Part shown: piece after piece, positions 1 through 6,985 of the stretch
Layout: each line of letters starts with the position of its first letter
Position numbering within the stretch: position 1 is the stretch's first letter
NCBI GenBank assembly: GCA_937894105.1
Contig: CALCTI010000090.1
Location: 1 to 8,612 of the forward strand
Source of the DNA: an uncultured cyanobacterium
Lineage (GTDB): Bacteria; Cyanobacteriota; Cyanobacteriia; CACIAM-69d
DNA length: 8,612 nt
Direction of reading: 5' to 3'
The notes under the pieces: model-generated
Database searches by the model: none
What the model was told of the DNA's origin: nothing
The model's input: the letters and a program-made list of their open reading frames with translations, nothing else
Made by a program: the position numbers and the translations under genes

Positions 1-184
1 AGGAAAGCGGGTTTTGCGATCGGCGCTGGAAGCGGTGAGCCGCCGAGGGTATTCCTCGTGTTTTCTGCGCACAGAAAATCCCAATAATGTGGGGATGTGC
101 CAACACTTTGGGTTTCAGCAAGTGTTGACCGCGACGCCGGCCGTCAGCGGGCATCAATATTGGCTAATGGCTCAAGATTTATAG
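1..184 (+). CDS. GNAT-family N-acetyltransferase, C-terminal part (5' end outside window)
   Basis: An open frame with codons starting at base 2 enters from the left edge and stops at TAG 182-184, leaving 60 residues. The visible part begins GKRVL, followed by an amphipathic helix (SALEAVSRRGY), a strand (SCFLRTE), then NPNN and HFGFQQV. This order matches the end of GNAT motif A (the acetyl-CoA pyrophosphate loop running into its helix) and motif B (the N...GF signature) of acetyl-CoA-dependent N-acetyltransferases. The acceptor substrate cannot be inferred because the N-terminal half is missing. The protein ends HQYWLMAQDL, a typical final beta strand. Its stop lies 9 bases from the stop of the convergent channel gene, and no terminator hairpin is visible between them. 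Family assignment is fairly secure; specificity is unknown. Confidence 0.75.
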   Translation, partial: GKRVLRSALEAVSRRGYSSCFLRTENPNNVGMCQHFGFQQVLTATPAVSGHQYWLMAQDL

Positions 185-193
185 CAATATCTT

Positions 194-859
194 TTAAGGA
201 CGCCGGGCTAGATAGCCACCCACTAAAATCGCAATAAAAATGGTGGAATACATTTGTCCGGCGATCGCTTCAAGGTTGGTTAACACCAAAGCCAAAGGAC
301 TTTTAGGGACGATATCACCGTAACCTAATGTGGTGAGGGTGGTAAAACTAAAGTGCATTGCAGTTAGTAAAGAGTCGTCCAAGATCAAAGATGGTGAAAA
401 AGCGTGCATATCTAAAAGTGACACAATTCCATACAGCAATGCCCAAACAAATCCCAACAGTAAGTAAACACTAACCCCTCCTCGAACCGTATCTAAAGAT
501 GCTTTTGGATTTTTAAAAATATCATCTGAAATCCAATAAGCAGCACCTCCTAAATACAGGGCATAAATTCCTTCAATTGCTATACCTAATCCCCTATCAA
601 GCGAGGGGAAAATATTTAAAACTGCGAGAGTTTGTAAGCTAAATGCCAGCACAGCAACCACAATATAAACTGACAGAAACTTTCGAGGGAGTTCGATCAT
701 TTGAAGGATCGCAATCAAGGTGTAAAACAACATTAATCCCAACAAAATCTCACCTAATCCGTGACTAAGAAACGGAGTAGCCAGGAAAGTAAAGACGAGG
801 ACAAATAGTAGCTGGCGGTACTTTTCAGGGTATACGTGAAACAAGCGTCTATTCTTCAT
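194..859 (-). CDS. Potassium channel family protein (six-TM, Ion_trans_2 pore)
   Basis: Predicted inner-membrane K+-selective channel subunit of 221 residues, presumably acting as a tetramer. Hydrophobic segments lie at about residues 16-31, 36-55, 61-81, 92-110, 128-149 and 190-217. Between the last two is a pore helix (AMHFSFTTLT) followed by the canonical filter TLGYGD at 177-182. This is the Ion_trans_2 pore arrangement preceded by four extra helices. The fourth helix lacks the regularly spaced arginines of a voltage sensor, so voltage gating is not suggested. The protein stops just after the last helix (GGYLARRP), with no RCK/TrkA-N or cyclic-nucleotide domain. I chose ATG at 859, whose product begins MKNRRLFHV just before the first helix. 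An in-frame extension to base 946 is possible, but it would add 29 polar residues and would run over the TTAGGCAA repeats. It is divergent from uvrB and convergent with the acetyltransferase. Channel identity is firm; gating and physiological role are unknown. Confidence 0.9.
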   Translation of the reverse strand: MKNRRLFHVYPEKYRQLLFVLVFTFLATPFLSHGLGEILLGLMLFYTLIAILQMIELPRKFLSVYIVVAVLAFSLQTLAVLNIFPSLDRGLGIAIEGIYALYLGGAAYWISDDIFKNPKASLDTVRGGVSVYLLLGFVWALLYGIVSLLDMHAFSPSLILDDSLLTAMHFSFTTLTTLGYGDIVPKSPLALVLTNLEAIAGQMYSTIFIAILVGGYLARRP

Positions 860-860
860 T

Positions 861-926
861 TTTAGGCAAATTAGGCAAGTATTACGAGAGTTTTGTGGGC
901 GATCTTCCGAGTGCTCTTTAGGCAAA
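861..926. repeat. Three copies of TTAGGCAA upstream of the K+ channel gene
   Basis: TTTAGGCAAA occurs at 861-870 and again, identically, at 917-926. A near copy, ATTAGGCAAG, abuts the first at 870-879. The core start-to-start spacings are 9 and 47 bp. On the strand of the channel gene they read TTGCCTAA, immediately 5' of its preferred ATG at 859. The arrangement could be a regulator binding array or chance repetition in AT-rich leader DNA; no known operator is recognised. Confidence 0.4.
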
Positions 927-991
927 TGTCCTCTGAGTGGCCGCACAGAGCTTCATTAAATCGTTTTCCACCATAAACGCCCCATCAAAAA

Positions 992-1020
992 TTGTAGTCC
1001 TCGATCCTAATTCACAAAAT
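992..1020 (+). promoter_or_regulatory. Possible sigma-70-type promoter for uvrB
   Basis: TTGTAG (992-997) and CAAAAT (1015-1020) are separated by exactly 17 bp and lie about 55 bp upstream of the uvrB ATG. The matches to TTGACA and TATAAT are 3/6 and 4/6, so this is only a spacing-supported candidate. No LexA-like operator that I can recognise is present in the spacer. Confidence 0.25.
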
Positions 1021-1073
1021 CTGTCCATAATGGAGGAATTGCCATCTTTCTCAGACGTTCGTGGACTCTTGCT

Positions 1074-3059
1074 ATGGCCCTCTTTAATTTGCAAGCCCCT
1101 TTTAAGCCCACTGGAGATCAGCCTCAAGCGATTGTCCAGCTGGTGAAAAATGTTACCGACGGGCAAAACTCCCAAACCCTGCGAGGAGCCACAGGAACCG
1201 GTAAGACGTTTACTATTGCTAGTGCGATCGCCCAGGTGGAACGCCCCACATTGGTATTGGCCCACAACAAAACGTTGGCGGCGCAACTTTGTAACGAGCT
1301 ACGGCAGTTTTTTCCTAATAATGCCGTGGAGTATTTTATTTCCTATTACGATTACTATCAGCCGGAAGCCTACATTCCCGTTAGTGATACTTACATTGAA
1401 AAAACAGCGTCAATTAATGAAGAAATTGATATGCTGCGTCACTCGGCCACGCGATCGCTATTTGAGCGACGAGATGTGGTGGTGGTAGCATCTATTAGCT
1501 GTATTTACGGGTTAGGAACGCCCTCGGAATATTTAAAGGCAGCCATTAAATTTGAGGTAGGCGAAGAGCTAAATCAGCGGCAAGTTTTGCGCAGCTTAGC
1601 ATCAGTTCAATACGAGCGAAATGATGTTGAAATTGGGCGAGGGCGATTTCGAGTTAAAGGATATGTGTTAGAAATTGGTCCGGCTTATGAGGATCGTACG
1701 ATTCGAATCGAGTTTTTTGGAGATGAAATTGATGCCATTCGTTATGTGTATCCAGTAACCGGCGAAGTGTTACAAAGCCTTGACAAAATCAATATTTACC
1801 CGGCTCGCCACTTTGTCACCCCAGAGGATCAGTTAGAGGCGGCAATTCAAGCGATTCGCAATGAATTAGCCCACCACAAAGTTGCCCTAGAAAATGAAAG
1901 TAGGCTGTTAGAAGCTCAACGTATTGATCAGCGTACCCGCTACGATTTGGAAATGCTAGAGCAAGTGGGATATTGCAATGGCGTTGAAAATTATTCTCGA
2001 CATTTAACCGGTCGCCAAGCAGGACAGCCTCCCGAATGTTTAATTGATTATTTTCCAAAGGATTGGCTGCTGATTTTAGATGAGTCCCATGTGACAGTGC
2101 CGCAAATTCGAGGAATGTATAACGGCGACCAAGCGCGGAAAAAAGTATTAATTGACCATGGCTTTCGGCTGCCTTCAGCGGCCGATAATCGCCCTTTGAA
2201 ATCCGATGAGTTTTGGACGAAGAACAACCAGTGCGTTTTTGTTTCAGCAACTCCCGGAAACTGGGAGATTGAGCAGTCAGAGGATACTGTTGTGGAACAG
2301 ATTATTCGTCCCACTGGAGTATTAGATCCGGAGGTTTTTGTTCGCCCAACGGAAGGGCAAGTGGACGATTTACTATCAGAAATTATCACCCGGGTGGACC
2401 GCCAAGAGCGGGTTTTGGTGACCACTTTAACGAAGCGAATGGCGGAAGATTTATCGGAATATTTCCTAGAGCGCAAGGTGAAGGTGCGCTATTTACACTC
2501 GGAAATTCAGTCCATTGAACGGATTGAAATTTTGCAGTCCCTACGAAAAGGGGAATTTGACGTATTAATTGGGGTGAACCTGTTGCGGGAGGGTTTGGAT
2601 TTGCCGGAGGTGTCCCTGGTGGCAATTTTGGATGCGGATAAGGAGGGCTTTTTGCGGGCGGAGCGATCGCTAATTCAAACCATTGGTCGAGCCGCACGGC
2701 ACGTGAATGGTCAGGCAATTTTATACGCCGATCGCTTCACGGATAGCATGAATAAAGCAATTACTGAAACGGAACGTCGCCGTAAAATCCAGCACGCCTA
2801 CAACGAAAAACATGGGATTACGCCGAAACCTATCATCCGAAAACAATCCAATTCAATTTTGGAATTTTTGGATATTTCTCGCCGCCTAAACTCTCAGGAA
2901 TTGGAGGAAGTATACGAAAAATCCTACGATTTAGATTTGGCAGAAATTCCGACCCTAATCGAAAAATTGGAAGGGCAGATGAAAGAAGCGGCGAAGGATT
3001 TAGAGTTTGAAGCGGCGGCTAAATATCGCGATCGCATTAAAAAGCTACGGGAAAGATAA
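1074..3059 (+). CDS. uvrB: Excinuclease ABC subunit B (UvrB), nucleotide excision repair
   Basis: UvrB is the damage-verifying ATPase of the UvrABC excinuclease. It is loaded by UvrA, probes one strand with its beta-hairpin and recruits UvrC for dual incision. The 661-residue product is close to the usual length (E. coli about 673). It starts MALFNLQAPFKPTGDQPQAI, the expected N-terminal Q-motif region. Walker A GATGTGKT is at 38-45, the tyrosine-rich beta-hairpin (YYDYYQPEAYIP) at 91-102, Walker B DESH at 336-339, and the SATPG motif at 391-395. The C-terminal helicase motifs follow: GVNLLREGLDLPEVSLV (500-516) and QTIGRAARH (535-543). A UVR domain that pairs with UvrC occupies about 626-660. 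The ATG at 1074 matches the family start and has no clear Shine-Dalgarno sequence. Four HIP1 palindromes lie inside the gene. The downstream neighbour is convergent and unrelated, so uvrB is probably monocistronic. No defect is seen. Confidence 0.98.
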   Translation: MALFNLQAPFKPTGDQPQAIVQLVKNVTDGQNSQTLRGATGTGKTFTIASAIAQVERPTLVLAHNKTLAAQLCNELRQFFPNNAVEYFISYYDYYQPEAYIPVSDTYIEKTASINEEIDMLRHSATRSLFERRDVVVVASISCIYGLGTPSEYLKAAIKFEVGEELNQRQVLRSLASVQYERNDVEIGRGRFRVKGYVLEIGPAYEDRTIRIEFFGDEIDAIRYVYPVTGEVLQSLDKINIYPARHFVTPEDQLEAAIQAIRNELAHHKVALENESRLLEAQRIDQRTRYDLEMLEQVGYCNGVENYSRHLTGRQAGQPPECLIDYFPKDWLLILDESHVTVPQIRGMYNGDQARKKVLIDHGFRLPSAADNRPLKSDEFWTKNNQCVFVSATPGNWEIEQSEDTVVEQIIRPTGVLDPEVFVRPTEGQVDDLLSEIITRVDRQERVLVTTLTKRMAEDLSEYFLERKVKVRYLHSEIQSIERIEILQSLRKGEFDVLIGVNLLREGLDLPEVSLVAILDADKEGFLRAERSLIQTIGRAARHVNGQAILYADRFTDSMNKAITETERRRKIQHAYNEKHGITPKPIIRKQSNSILEFLDISRRLNSQELEEVYEKSYDLDLAEIPTLIEKLEGQMKEAAKDLEFEAAAKYRDRIKKLRER

Positions 3060-3104
3060 CTGGGGAAAAGCCGCTCCACTGATTAGCTCTGATTCAATAT
3101 GTGA

Positions 3105-3704
3105 CTAAAAGAAAGGATAGCGACAAACTCGCGGTGTGGGATATCGGTATTCCCTGGCTTCTCCATCGGCATTGCGCCATTCCACCCCCAATATTTCCGT
3201 ATAGGCATCAGATAAACTTTCTGCCACCCGGAATTTATTTTTGGTGCCATTGCAACGGCCCGAGCTAACGGCTTGGAGCTGATCTTCCTCAATCCTCAAT
3301 CCTGCTCGCCGCCCTACCCGTCTTGCATTACCATCCTCTTCGATGACTTGGTAGCGTACCACCACGTTGGTCACGAGAATGCCCGTCTCATTAGATACAC
3401 TGCCCCGCAAGTAACGCAGCTCCTCATCTCCGGTGGTGCCACAGCTATCCACTACAACGGCTCCCCCAGTGCCACTTGTTGACGTACTGGTTTCCTGACT
3501 GGGCACTGTGCTGGGAGCCGAAATGGGCTCGCTCCCCATCGCGCACATTTCACTTAAATCTTGAACTGTTCCATCATCGTCCCTGAGGTAGCACAGGGGC
3601 TCAACAGCGATCACCGCTCCGGTCAGCATTCCTAGTCCCGACAGCATCTGAACTAGGGCTATGGCGGCCGAAATATACGTAAAGCGGTTTCGTAAAGCTT
3701 GCAT
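3105..3704 (-). CDS. Hypothetical exported cysteine-containing protein
   Basis: I do not recognise a named family. From ATG 3704 the product has 199 residues. It starts MQALRNRF, then a hydrophobic stretch (about 10-34) ending GAVIAVEP, which together resemble a Sec signal peptide with cleavage near VIA|VEP or, if uncleaved, a membrane anchor. The mature part begins with a short cysteine-bounded motif, CYLRDDDGTVQDLSEMC. As far as I recall, this resembles the CYxxDxxGxxxDLxxLC segment seen in various secreted cyanobacterial proteins. A Ser/Thr/Pro-rich linker follows (about 56-80), then a domain of alternating hydrophobic strands (RYLRGSVSNETG, LVTNVVVRYQVIEEDG, EILGVEWRNADG) suggestive of an FxLYD-like beta-sandwich. 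Five cysteines lie after the signal. An upstream in-frame GTG at 3740 would add 12 residues and has a distant AAGGAA. I prefer the ATG because it gives a better signal peptide. The gene is convergent with uvrB and downstream of thrC in the same direction, but a terminator and a long gap separate it from thrC. Confidence 0.7.
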   Translation of the reverse strand: MQALRNRFTYISAAIALVQMLSGLGMLTGAVIAVEPLCYLRDDDGTVQDLSEMCAMGSEPISAPSTVPSQETSTSTSGTGGAVVVDSCGTTGDEELRYLRGSVSNETGILVTNVVVRYQVIEEDGNARRVGRRAGLRIEEDQLQAVSSGRCNGTKNKFRVAESLSDAYTEILGVEWRNADGEAREYRYPTPRVCRYPFF

Positions 3705-3723
3705 GGCAGATAACGATGAGATC

Positions 3724-3751
3724 GTGAGATTTAATGCCACTAAAATCTCAC
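3724..3751 (-). promoter_or_regulatory. Perfect 9-bp inverted repeat at the 5' end of the exported-protein gene
   Basis: GTGAGATTT (3724-3732) is exactly complementary to AAATCTCAC (3743-3751) across a 10-base spacer. In the minus-strand transcript it would form a 9-bp hairpin whose loop contains the alternative GTG start (3740-3738) and which lies 20 bases before the preferred ATG. An AAGGAA sequence sits just upstream of the hairpin. It could be a protein-binding operator or a translation-controlling hairpin. There is no U-run, so it is not an intrinsic terminator. Confidence 0.45.
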
Positions 3752-3837
3752 TATTCCTTTATCCTAGTCTATACTCGACAAATTCTATTGAAATACTTCT
3801 AGAATCAATGGCGGTTCATCTCTCGCATAAAGTCTTG

Positions 3838-3871
3838 GGTGATTGGAAACCCTGAGCGATCGCCAATCACC
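3838..3871. repeat. Inverted repeat with HIP1 palindrome in its loop
   Basis: GGTGATTGG (3838-3846) and CCAATCACC (3863-3871) form a perfect 9-bp stem. The loop contains a complete GCGATCGC (3856-3863, sharing its last base with the stem). No T-run follows on either strand, so an intrinsic terminator is unlikely. It may be an intergenic repeat or a structured untranslated region. Confidence 0.45.
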
Positions 3872-4076
3872 GAATCAATCCCAAAATAGGGACAGACGGC
3901 GGTTTGTTCATTACCGTTGGGCGCATCAATCTTGGGTTCATCAATCTACCGGGCGATCACCGACGGTTCAAAAATTTTGCAATAGTAAAAACAGCCGCAT
4001 TTCTCACTATTTAAAAGTTGCGATCAACGGCGAATGGAATATTGATGAGCCGCTTTAACGTCCTCGGACATATGAG

Positions 4077-4101
4077 AAAAGTCAGCCGCTCCGTTGCCGA
4101 C
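4077..4101 (-). terminator. Probable rho-independent terminator of thrC
   Basis: On the minus strand, eight bases after the thrC stop, GUCGGC (4101-4096) can pair with GCUGAC (4086-4081) across a 9-base loop, with one G-U pair. UUUUCUC follows directly (4080 downward). The stem is short (6 bp), so the termination strength is uncertain, but position and U-run are right. Confidence 0.45.
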
Positions 4102-4108
4102 GTTCATC

Positions 4109-5266
4109 CTAAAAGCCCATTACTTTTGCCAAGGTGTCTAGATTAGCCTCCAGACCTTGGTGATAGTTAGCGTCGTTGGACGTATCGATCGCCGTTTGCG
4201 GATCCTTCAATCCATTCCCCGTTAGCACACAAACAATCTTGGCATTAGCAGGCACTTCATCTTTGACCTTCAACAACCCAGCCACCGATGCGGCGCTAGC
4301 AGGCTCACAGAAAACCCCCTCTTCCCCTGCCAAAATGCTGTAGGCGTCTAAAATTTCTTCGTCGGTGACCGCGTTGAAAGCTCCCTGGCTGGCTTCCCGC
4401 ACCGTGATCGCTTTATCATAGCTAGCCGGATTACCGATGCGAATTGCCGTGGCGATCGTCTCGGGATTTTCAATGGGATGCCCCGCCACCATAGGAGCCG
4501 CCCCTGCTGCTTGAAAGCCCATCATTCGTGGCAATTTTCCACAGCGCCCCTCTTGGTGATACTCACAAAACCCCATCCAATAGGCGGTGATATTGCCCGC
4601 ATTGCCCACGGGAATACACAGCCAGTCGGGAGCATCACCCAGGGTATCTACCACCTCAAAGGCACCAGTTTTTTGCCCCTGCAATCGATAGGGATTCACC
4701 GAATTGACTAACTTTACAGGGTACTTATCGGAAATTTCACGCACCATCGCCAACGCCCGGTCAAAATTGCCTTTGATGGCCAACACCTCTGCTCCATACA
4801 TCAGGGCCTGGGCGAGCTTACCCATGGCCACATACCCATCGGGAATCACCACAAATGCCTTCATACGACCGCGCTTGGCAAATGCAGCAGCGGCGGCGGA
4901 CGTATTACCAGTGCTTGCACAAATAACCGCCTCGGCGCCCTCTTCTTTCGCTTTGGTCACCGCCATGGTCATTCCCCGGTCCTTGAAGCTGCCGGTGGGG
5001 TTCAACCCGTCGTATTTCACAAACACTTGCACCCCTTTGCCGATGCGATCGCTCACCGCCGGCACCGGAATCAGCGGCGTATTGCCTTCATGCAGCGTCA
5101 CCACAGGCGTACTATCGGCCACCGGCAAATAGCGACGATAGGCCTCAATCAGTCCCGGCCAACCCTGGTGGGGCAAACGACCGTTGGCATTGGGCTGATT
5201 GTCCGACGGATTAGGGGCAGGCTGATTGTTGGACTGGGCAGTGGCGATCGCGGCAGTGGAGGTCAT
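4109..5266 (-). CDS. thrC: Threonine synthase (PLP-dependent)
   Basis: Catalyses the last step of threonine synthesis: O-phospho-L-homoserine plus water gives L-threonine and phosphate. It is a cytosolic fold-type II PLP enzyme of 385 residues from ATG 5266. Visible signatures are HEGNTPL (about 59-65), the PLP-lysine motif NPTGSFKDRGM with the Schiff-base lysine at about 95, CASTGNTSAAAAA (about 116-128), which resembles the substrate/PLP asparagine loop, and the glycine-rich phosphate-binding loop PVGNAGN (about 219-225). The C-terminal CVLTGNGLKDP also fits. A strand of about 30 polar residues rich in Asn, Pro, Gln and Ala precedes the core (WPGLIEAYRRYLP) and probably contributes nothing catalytic; a HIP1 site sits in it. 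An in-frame TTG at 5311 could extend it by 15 residues, but the ATG is preferred. It is transcribed away from desA. No regulatory leader such as a T-box or riboswitch was recognised. Confidence 0.97.
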   Translation of the reverse strand: MTSTAAIATAQSNNQPAPNPSDNQPNANGRLPHQGWPGLIEAYRRYLPVADSTPVVTLHEGNTPLIPVPAVSDRIGKGVQVFVKYDGLNPTGSFKDRGMTMAVTKAKEEGAEAVICASTGNTSAAAAAFAKRGRMKAFVVIPDGYVAMGKLAQALMYGAEVLAIKGNFDRALAMVREISDKYPVKLVNSVNPYRLQGQKTGAFEVVDTLGDAPDWLCIPVGNAGNITAYWMGFCEYHQEGRCGKLPRMMGFQAAGAAPMVAGHPIENPETIATAIRIGNPASYDKAITVREASQGAFNAVTDEEILDAYSILAGEEGVFCEPASAASVAGLLKVKDEVPANAKIVCVLTGNGLKDPQTAIDTSNDANYHQGLEANLDTLAKVMGF

Positions 5267-5640
5267 ATCTGCGGGTAAATCGAAGTGGAATTGGCACCAA
5301 CAAATCGGCAACCAATTTGCAATGTCTAAGTAATGATTTAGCTTTGTATATCAAAGCCTTAGGGCAGCATAGTTCAGTTTATCGTGGCGCGCTAGGGCCA
5401 TAGCCCCTACAATCACCAGGGAAACTTCATGACTAGGTAATCAAGTCATTACAGCGTAAAACAGCTCGAAAATTTGCCCATTCTTAAGCAAAACCAAGCA
5501 TCATACACAGTCAAATAGCTGTATTGTGAATTTTGGTGTACGAAGTATGGGTAACCCTTGCCATATCTGCACTTTGCCCTTTCGAAACGATCACGTCCGC
5601 TCATAATTCCCTGTTACAAGACCTGCACGGATTACAACCC
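5267..5640. promoter_or_regulatory. Divergent thrC/desA intergenic region
   Basis: This spacer must hold the promoters of both genes, but I cannot name convincing -35/-10 pairs. Visible structures are a hairpin GCTTTG-TATAT-CAAAGC (5341-5357), a GC-rich imperfect hairpin TAGGGCC-ATA-GCCCCTA (5393-5409), and GTAAT-N6-ATTAC (5437-5452). The last resembles but does not match NtcA's GTA-N8-TAC, having N10. The desA frame stays open upstream to a TTG at 5533; see the desA entry. Confidence 0.45.
5393..5409. repeat. GC-rich imperfect hairpin (TAGGGCC / GCCCCTA)
   Basis: Seven-base arms with one mismatch surround an ATA loop. Similar TAGGGGC...GCCCCTA hairpins are, to my knowledge, frequent intergenic repeats in filamentous cyanobacteria. 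The right arm shares AGCCCCTA with the terminator at the right end of this window. No function is assigned. Confidence 0.3.
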
Positions 5641-6687
5641 ATGACAGTAACGATGCCCACCGCCCCAAGTACATCTCCCAAAGATCCAGGTTTTGGATTG
5701 CGGGATGTCATCGCCACCATTCCTCGTGAATGCTTTAAAAAAGATGCAAAAAAAGCCTGGGCGTCGGTGGTGCTAAGTATCGTCGCCAGCATTGTTGGCT
5801 ATGTGGCGATCGCCTACTCCCCCTGGTTTCTACTCCCCTTCGCCTGGTTCTTCACCGGCACAGCCCTAACCGGCTTCTTCGTCATCGGGCACGACTGCGG
5901 TCACGGCTCCTTTTTCAAAGGTAGAAAACTCAACAATATCGTGGGTCACATCTCCTTCCTCCCTCTGATGTACCCCTACCACGCTTGGCGAGTACTTCAC
6001 GACACCCATCACATCAACACCAACCGGATGGATCTGGACAACGCCTGGAAGCCATTCACCGCCGAAGAAATGGAAGATGCAGGATCCCTTCGAGCTGGCG
6101 GCTACAAAGCTATTCGCGGCTGGTTCTGGTGGGTTGGCTCCGTCGCCCACTGGCTTTTAATGCACTTCGACTGGACAAAATTCAAAGGTAAAACTCGCCA
6201 GCAAATCAAATTTTCTTCCCTACTTGTAATTGGCGCAGCAACCCTATTTTTCCCCACTTTAATTGCCACCACAGGCGTCTGGGGGCTCATTAAATTTTGG
6301 GTAATGCCCTGGCTTGGCTATCATTTTTGGATGAGCACTTTCACCATTGTTCACCACACCGCAGAACACATTCCCTTCCGTCAACCTGAAGATTGGAACG
6401 CGGTACTAGCTCAACTGAGCGGTAGTGTTCACTGTGACTATCCAAAGTGGGTTGAGGTGCTGTGCCACGACATTAACGTGCACGTTCCTCACCATGTTTG
6501 TGTCTCCATTCCATCCTACAATTTGCGAAAAGCCCACGACAGCTTACGCAAAAACTGGGGTGAATATTTGTGTGAGCGCACGTTTAATCTAGAGCTAATG
6601 CGGGAAATTGCAGACAATTGCCATGTTTACAATCCTGCCAACGATTTATATCTGTCATTCGATCAGTGTGAAAAGAACAAAATTTAG
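5641..6687 (+). CDS. desA: Acyl-lipid Delta-12 fatty acid desaturase
   Basis: Membrane di-iron desaturase that introduces a double bond at Delta-12 of oleoyl chains esterified to glycerolipids, using ferredoxin in cyanobacteria; it supports membrane fluidity in the cold. The product has 348 residues from ATG 5641, close to Synechocystis DesA (about 351). All three histidine boxes are present: HDCGH (84-88, HxxxH), HDTHH (120-124, HxxHH) and HVPHH (281-285, HxxHH), with an additional HH at 238-239. Hydrophobic pairs lie around 43-80 and 190-232. Long stretches such as TGVWGLIKFWVMPWL and HCDYPKWVEVLCHDINVH match the DesA family from memory. The start gives MTVTMPTAPSTSP, the expected polar N-terminus ahead of LRDVIATIPRECF. 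An upstream TTG at 5533 would add 36 residues not typical of the family. No clear Shine-Dalgarno sequence is seen. It is probably monocistronic, with a terminator just downstream. Confidence 0.96.
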   Translation: MTVTMPTAPSTSPKDPGFGLRDVIATIPRECFKKDAKKAWASVVLSIVASIVGYVAIAYSPWFLLPFAWFFTGTALTGFFVIGHDCGHGSFFKGRKLNNIVGHISFLPLMYPYHAWRVLHDTHHINTNRMDLDNAWKPFTAEEMEDAGSLRAGGYKAIRGWFWWVGSVAHWLLMHFDWTKFKGKTRQQIKFSSLLVIGAATLFFPTLIATTGVWGLIKFWVMPWLGYHFWMSTFTIVHHTAEHIPFRQPEDWNAVLAQLSGSVHCDYPKWVEVLCHDINVHVPHHVCVSIPSYNLRKAHDSLRKNWGEYLCERTFNLELMREIADNCHVYNPANDLYLSFDQCEKNKI

Positions 6688-6747
6688 AACCTATTTGTAA
6701 GTAGGAAAGATGTTCTCAAGGAAATCAGCATAGCTATTCTAGTTTTT

Positions 6748-6788
6748 TCCCTTTGTCGCATAACAATACGACAAAGGGATTTATTTTT
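6748..6788 (+). terminator. Rho-independent terminator of desA
   Basis: TCCCTTTGTCG (6748-6758) and CGACAAAGGGA (6769-6779) form a perfect 11-bp stem with a 10-base loop, followed by TTTATTTTT (6780-6788). It lies 60 bases after the desA stop. On the opposite strand the hairpin is followed by an A-run, so it acts only rightward. Confidence 0.9.
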
Positions 6789-6985
6789 CCTCTGCATTAG
6801 GATTAACCGGAATTAAGAAAAGCTATCAGTTATTAGCCTTAAATAAGCGATGTTGATTACCATTTCGGCAATTCTGATGCAGGACGATGTATTGCCGATA
6901 AGGTCTATTCATCTTTATATCCATACACTCCCTAAACTAGATTTCTCAAACTAAACTCTCCAAAAGGGTTTTGTGCAAGTCATAC

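Larger units (their letters stand above)
3741..4108. other. Gene-free spacer between thrC and the exported-protein gene
   Basis: No convincing gene is present. The stretch holds a probable thrC terminator (4077-4101), a HIP1-bearing hairpin (3838-3871), and a direct repeat CATCAATCT at 3924-3932 and 3939-3947. A minus-strand open frame at 3805-3945 (47 codons with stop) reads sensibly (for example TAVCPYFGIDSVIGDRSGF) but has no ATG and is preceded by an in-frame TAG at 3948-3946. It may be chance or a decayed gene. Confidence 0.5.

Noticed and set aside
860..946. 29-residue N-terminal extension of the K+ channel
   Set aside because: The extension is polar and overlaps the TTAGGCAA repeats; the internal ATG at 859 starts just before the first membrane helix.
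3843..4058. 71-codon plus-strand open frame in the thrC-downstream spacer
   Set aside because: Composition is low-complexity Ser/Asn/Arg/Gln, and it runs through two hairpins and the thrC terminator; unlikely to be a protein.
5437..5452. GTA...TAC palindrome as an NtcA site
   Set aside because: The spacing between GTA and TAC is 10 bases rather than the consensus 8.
6748..6788. Bidirectional terminator
   Set aside because: On the minus strand the hairpin is followed by A residues, not U, so only rightward termination is supported.
6850..6954. 34-codon plus-strand open frame starting MLITISAIL
   Set aside because: Very short, no Shine-Dalgarno sequence and no known small-protein signature.
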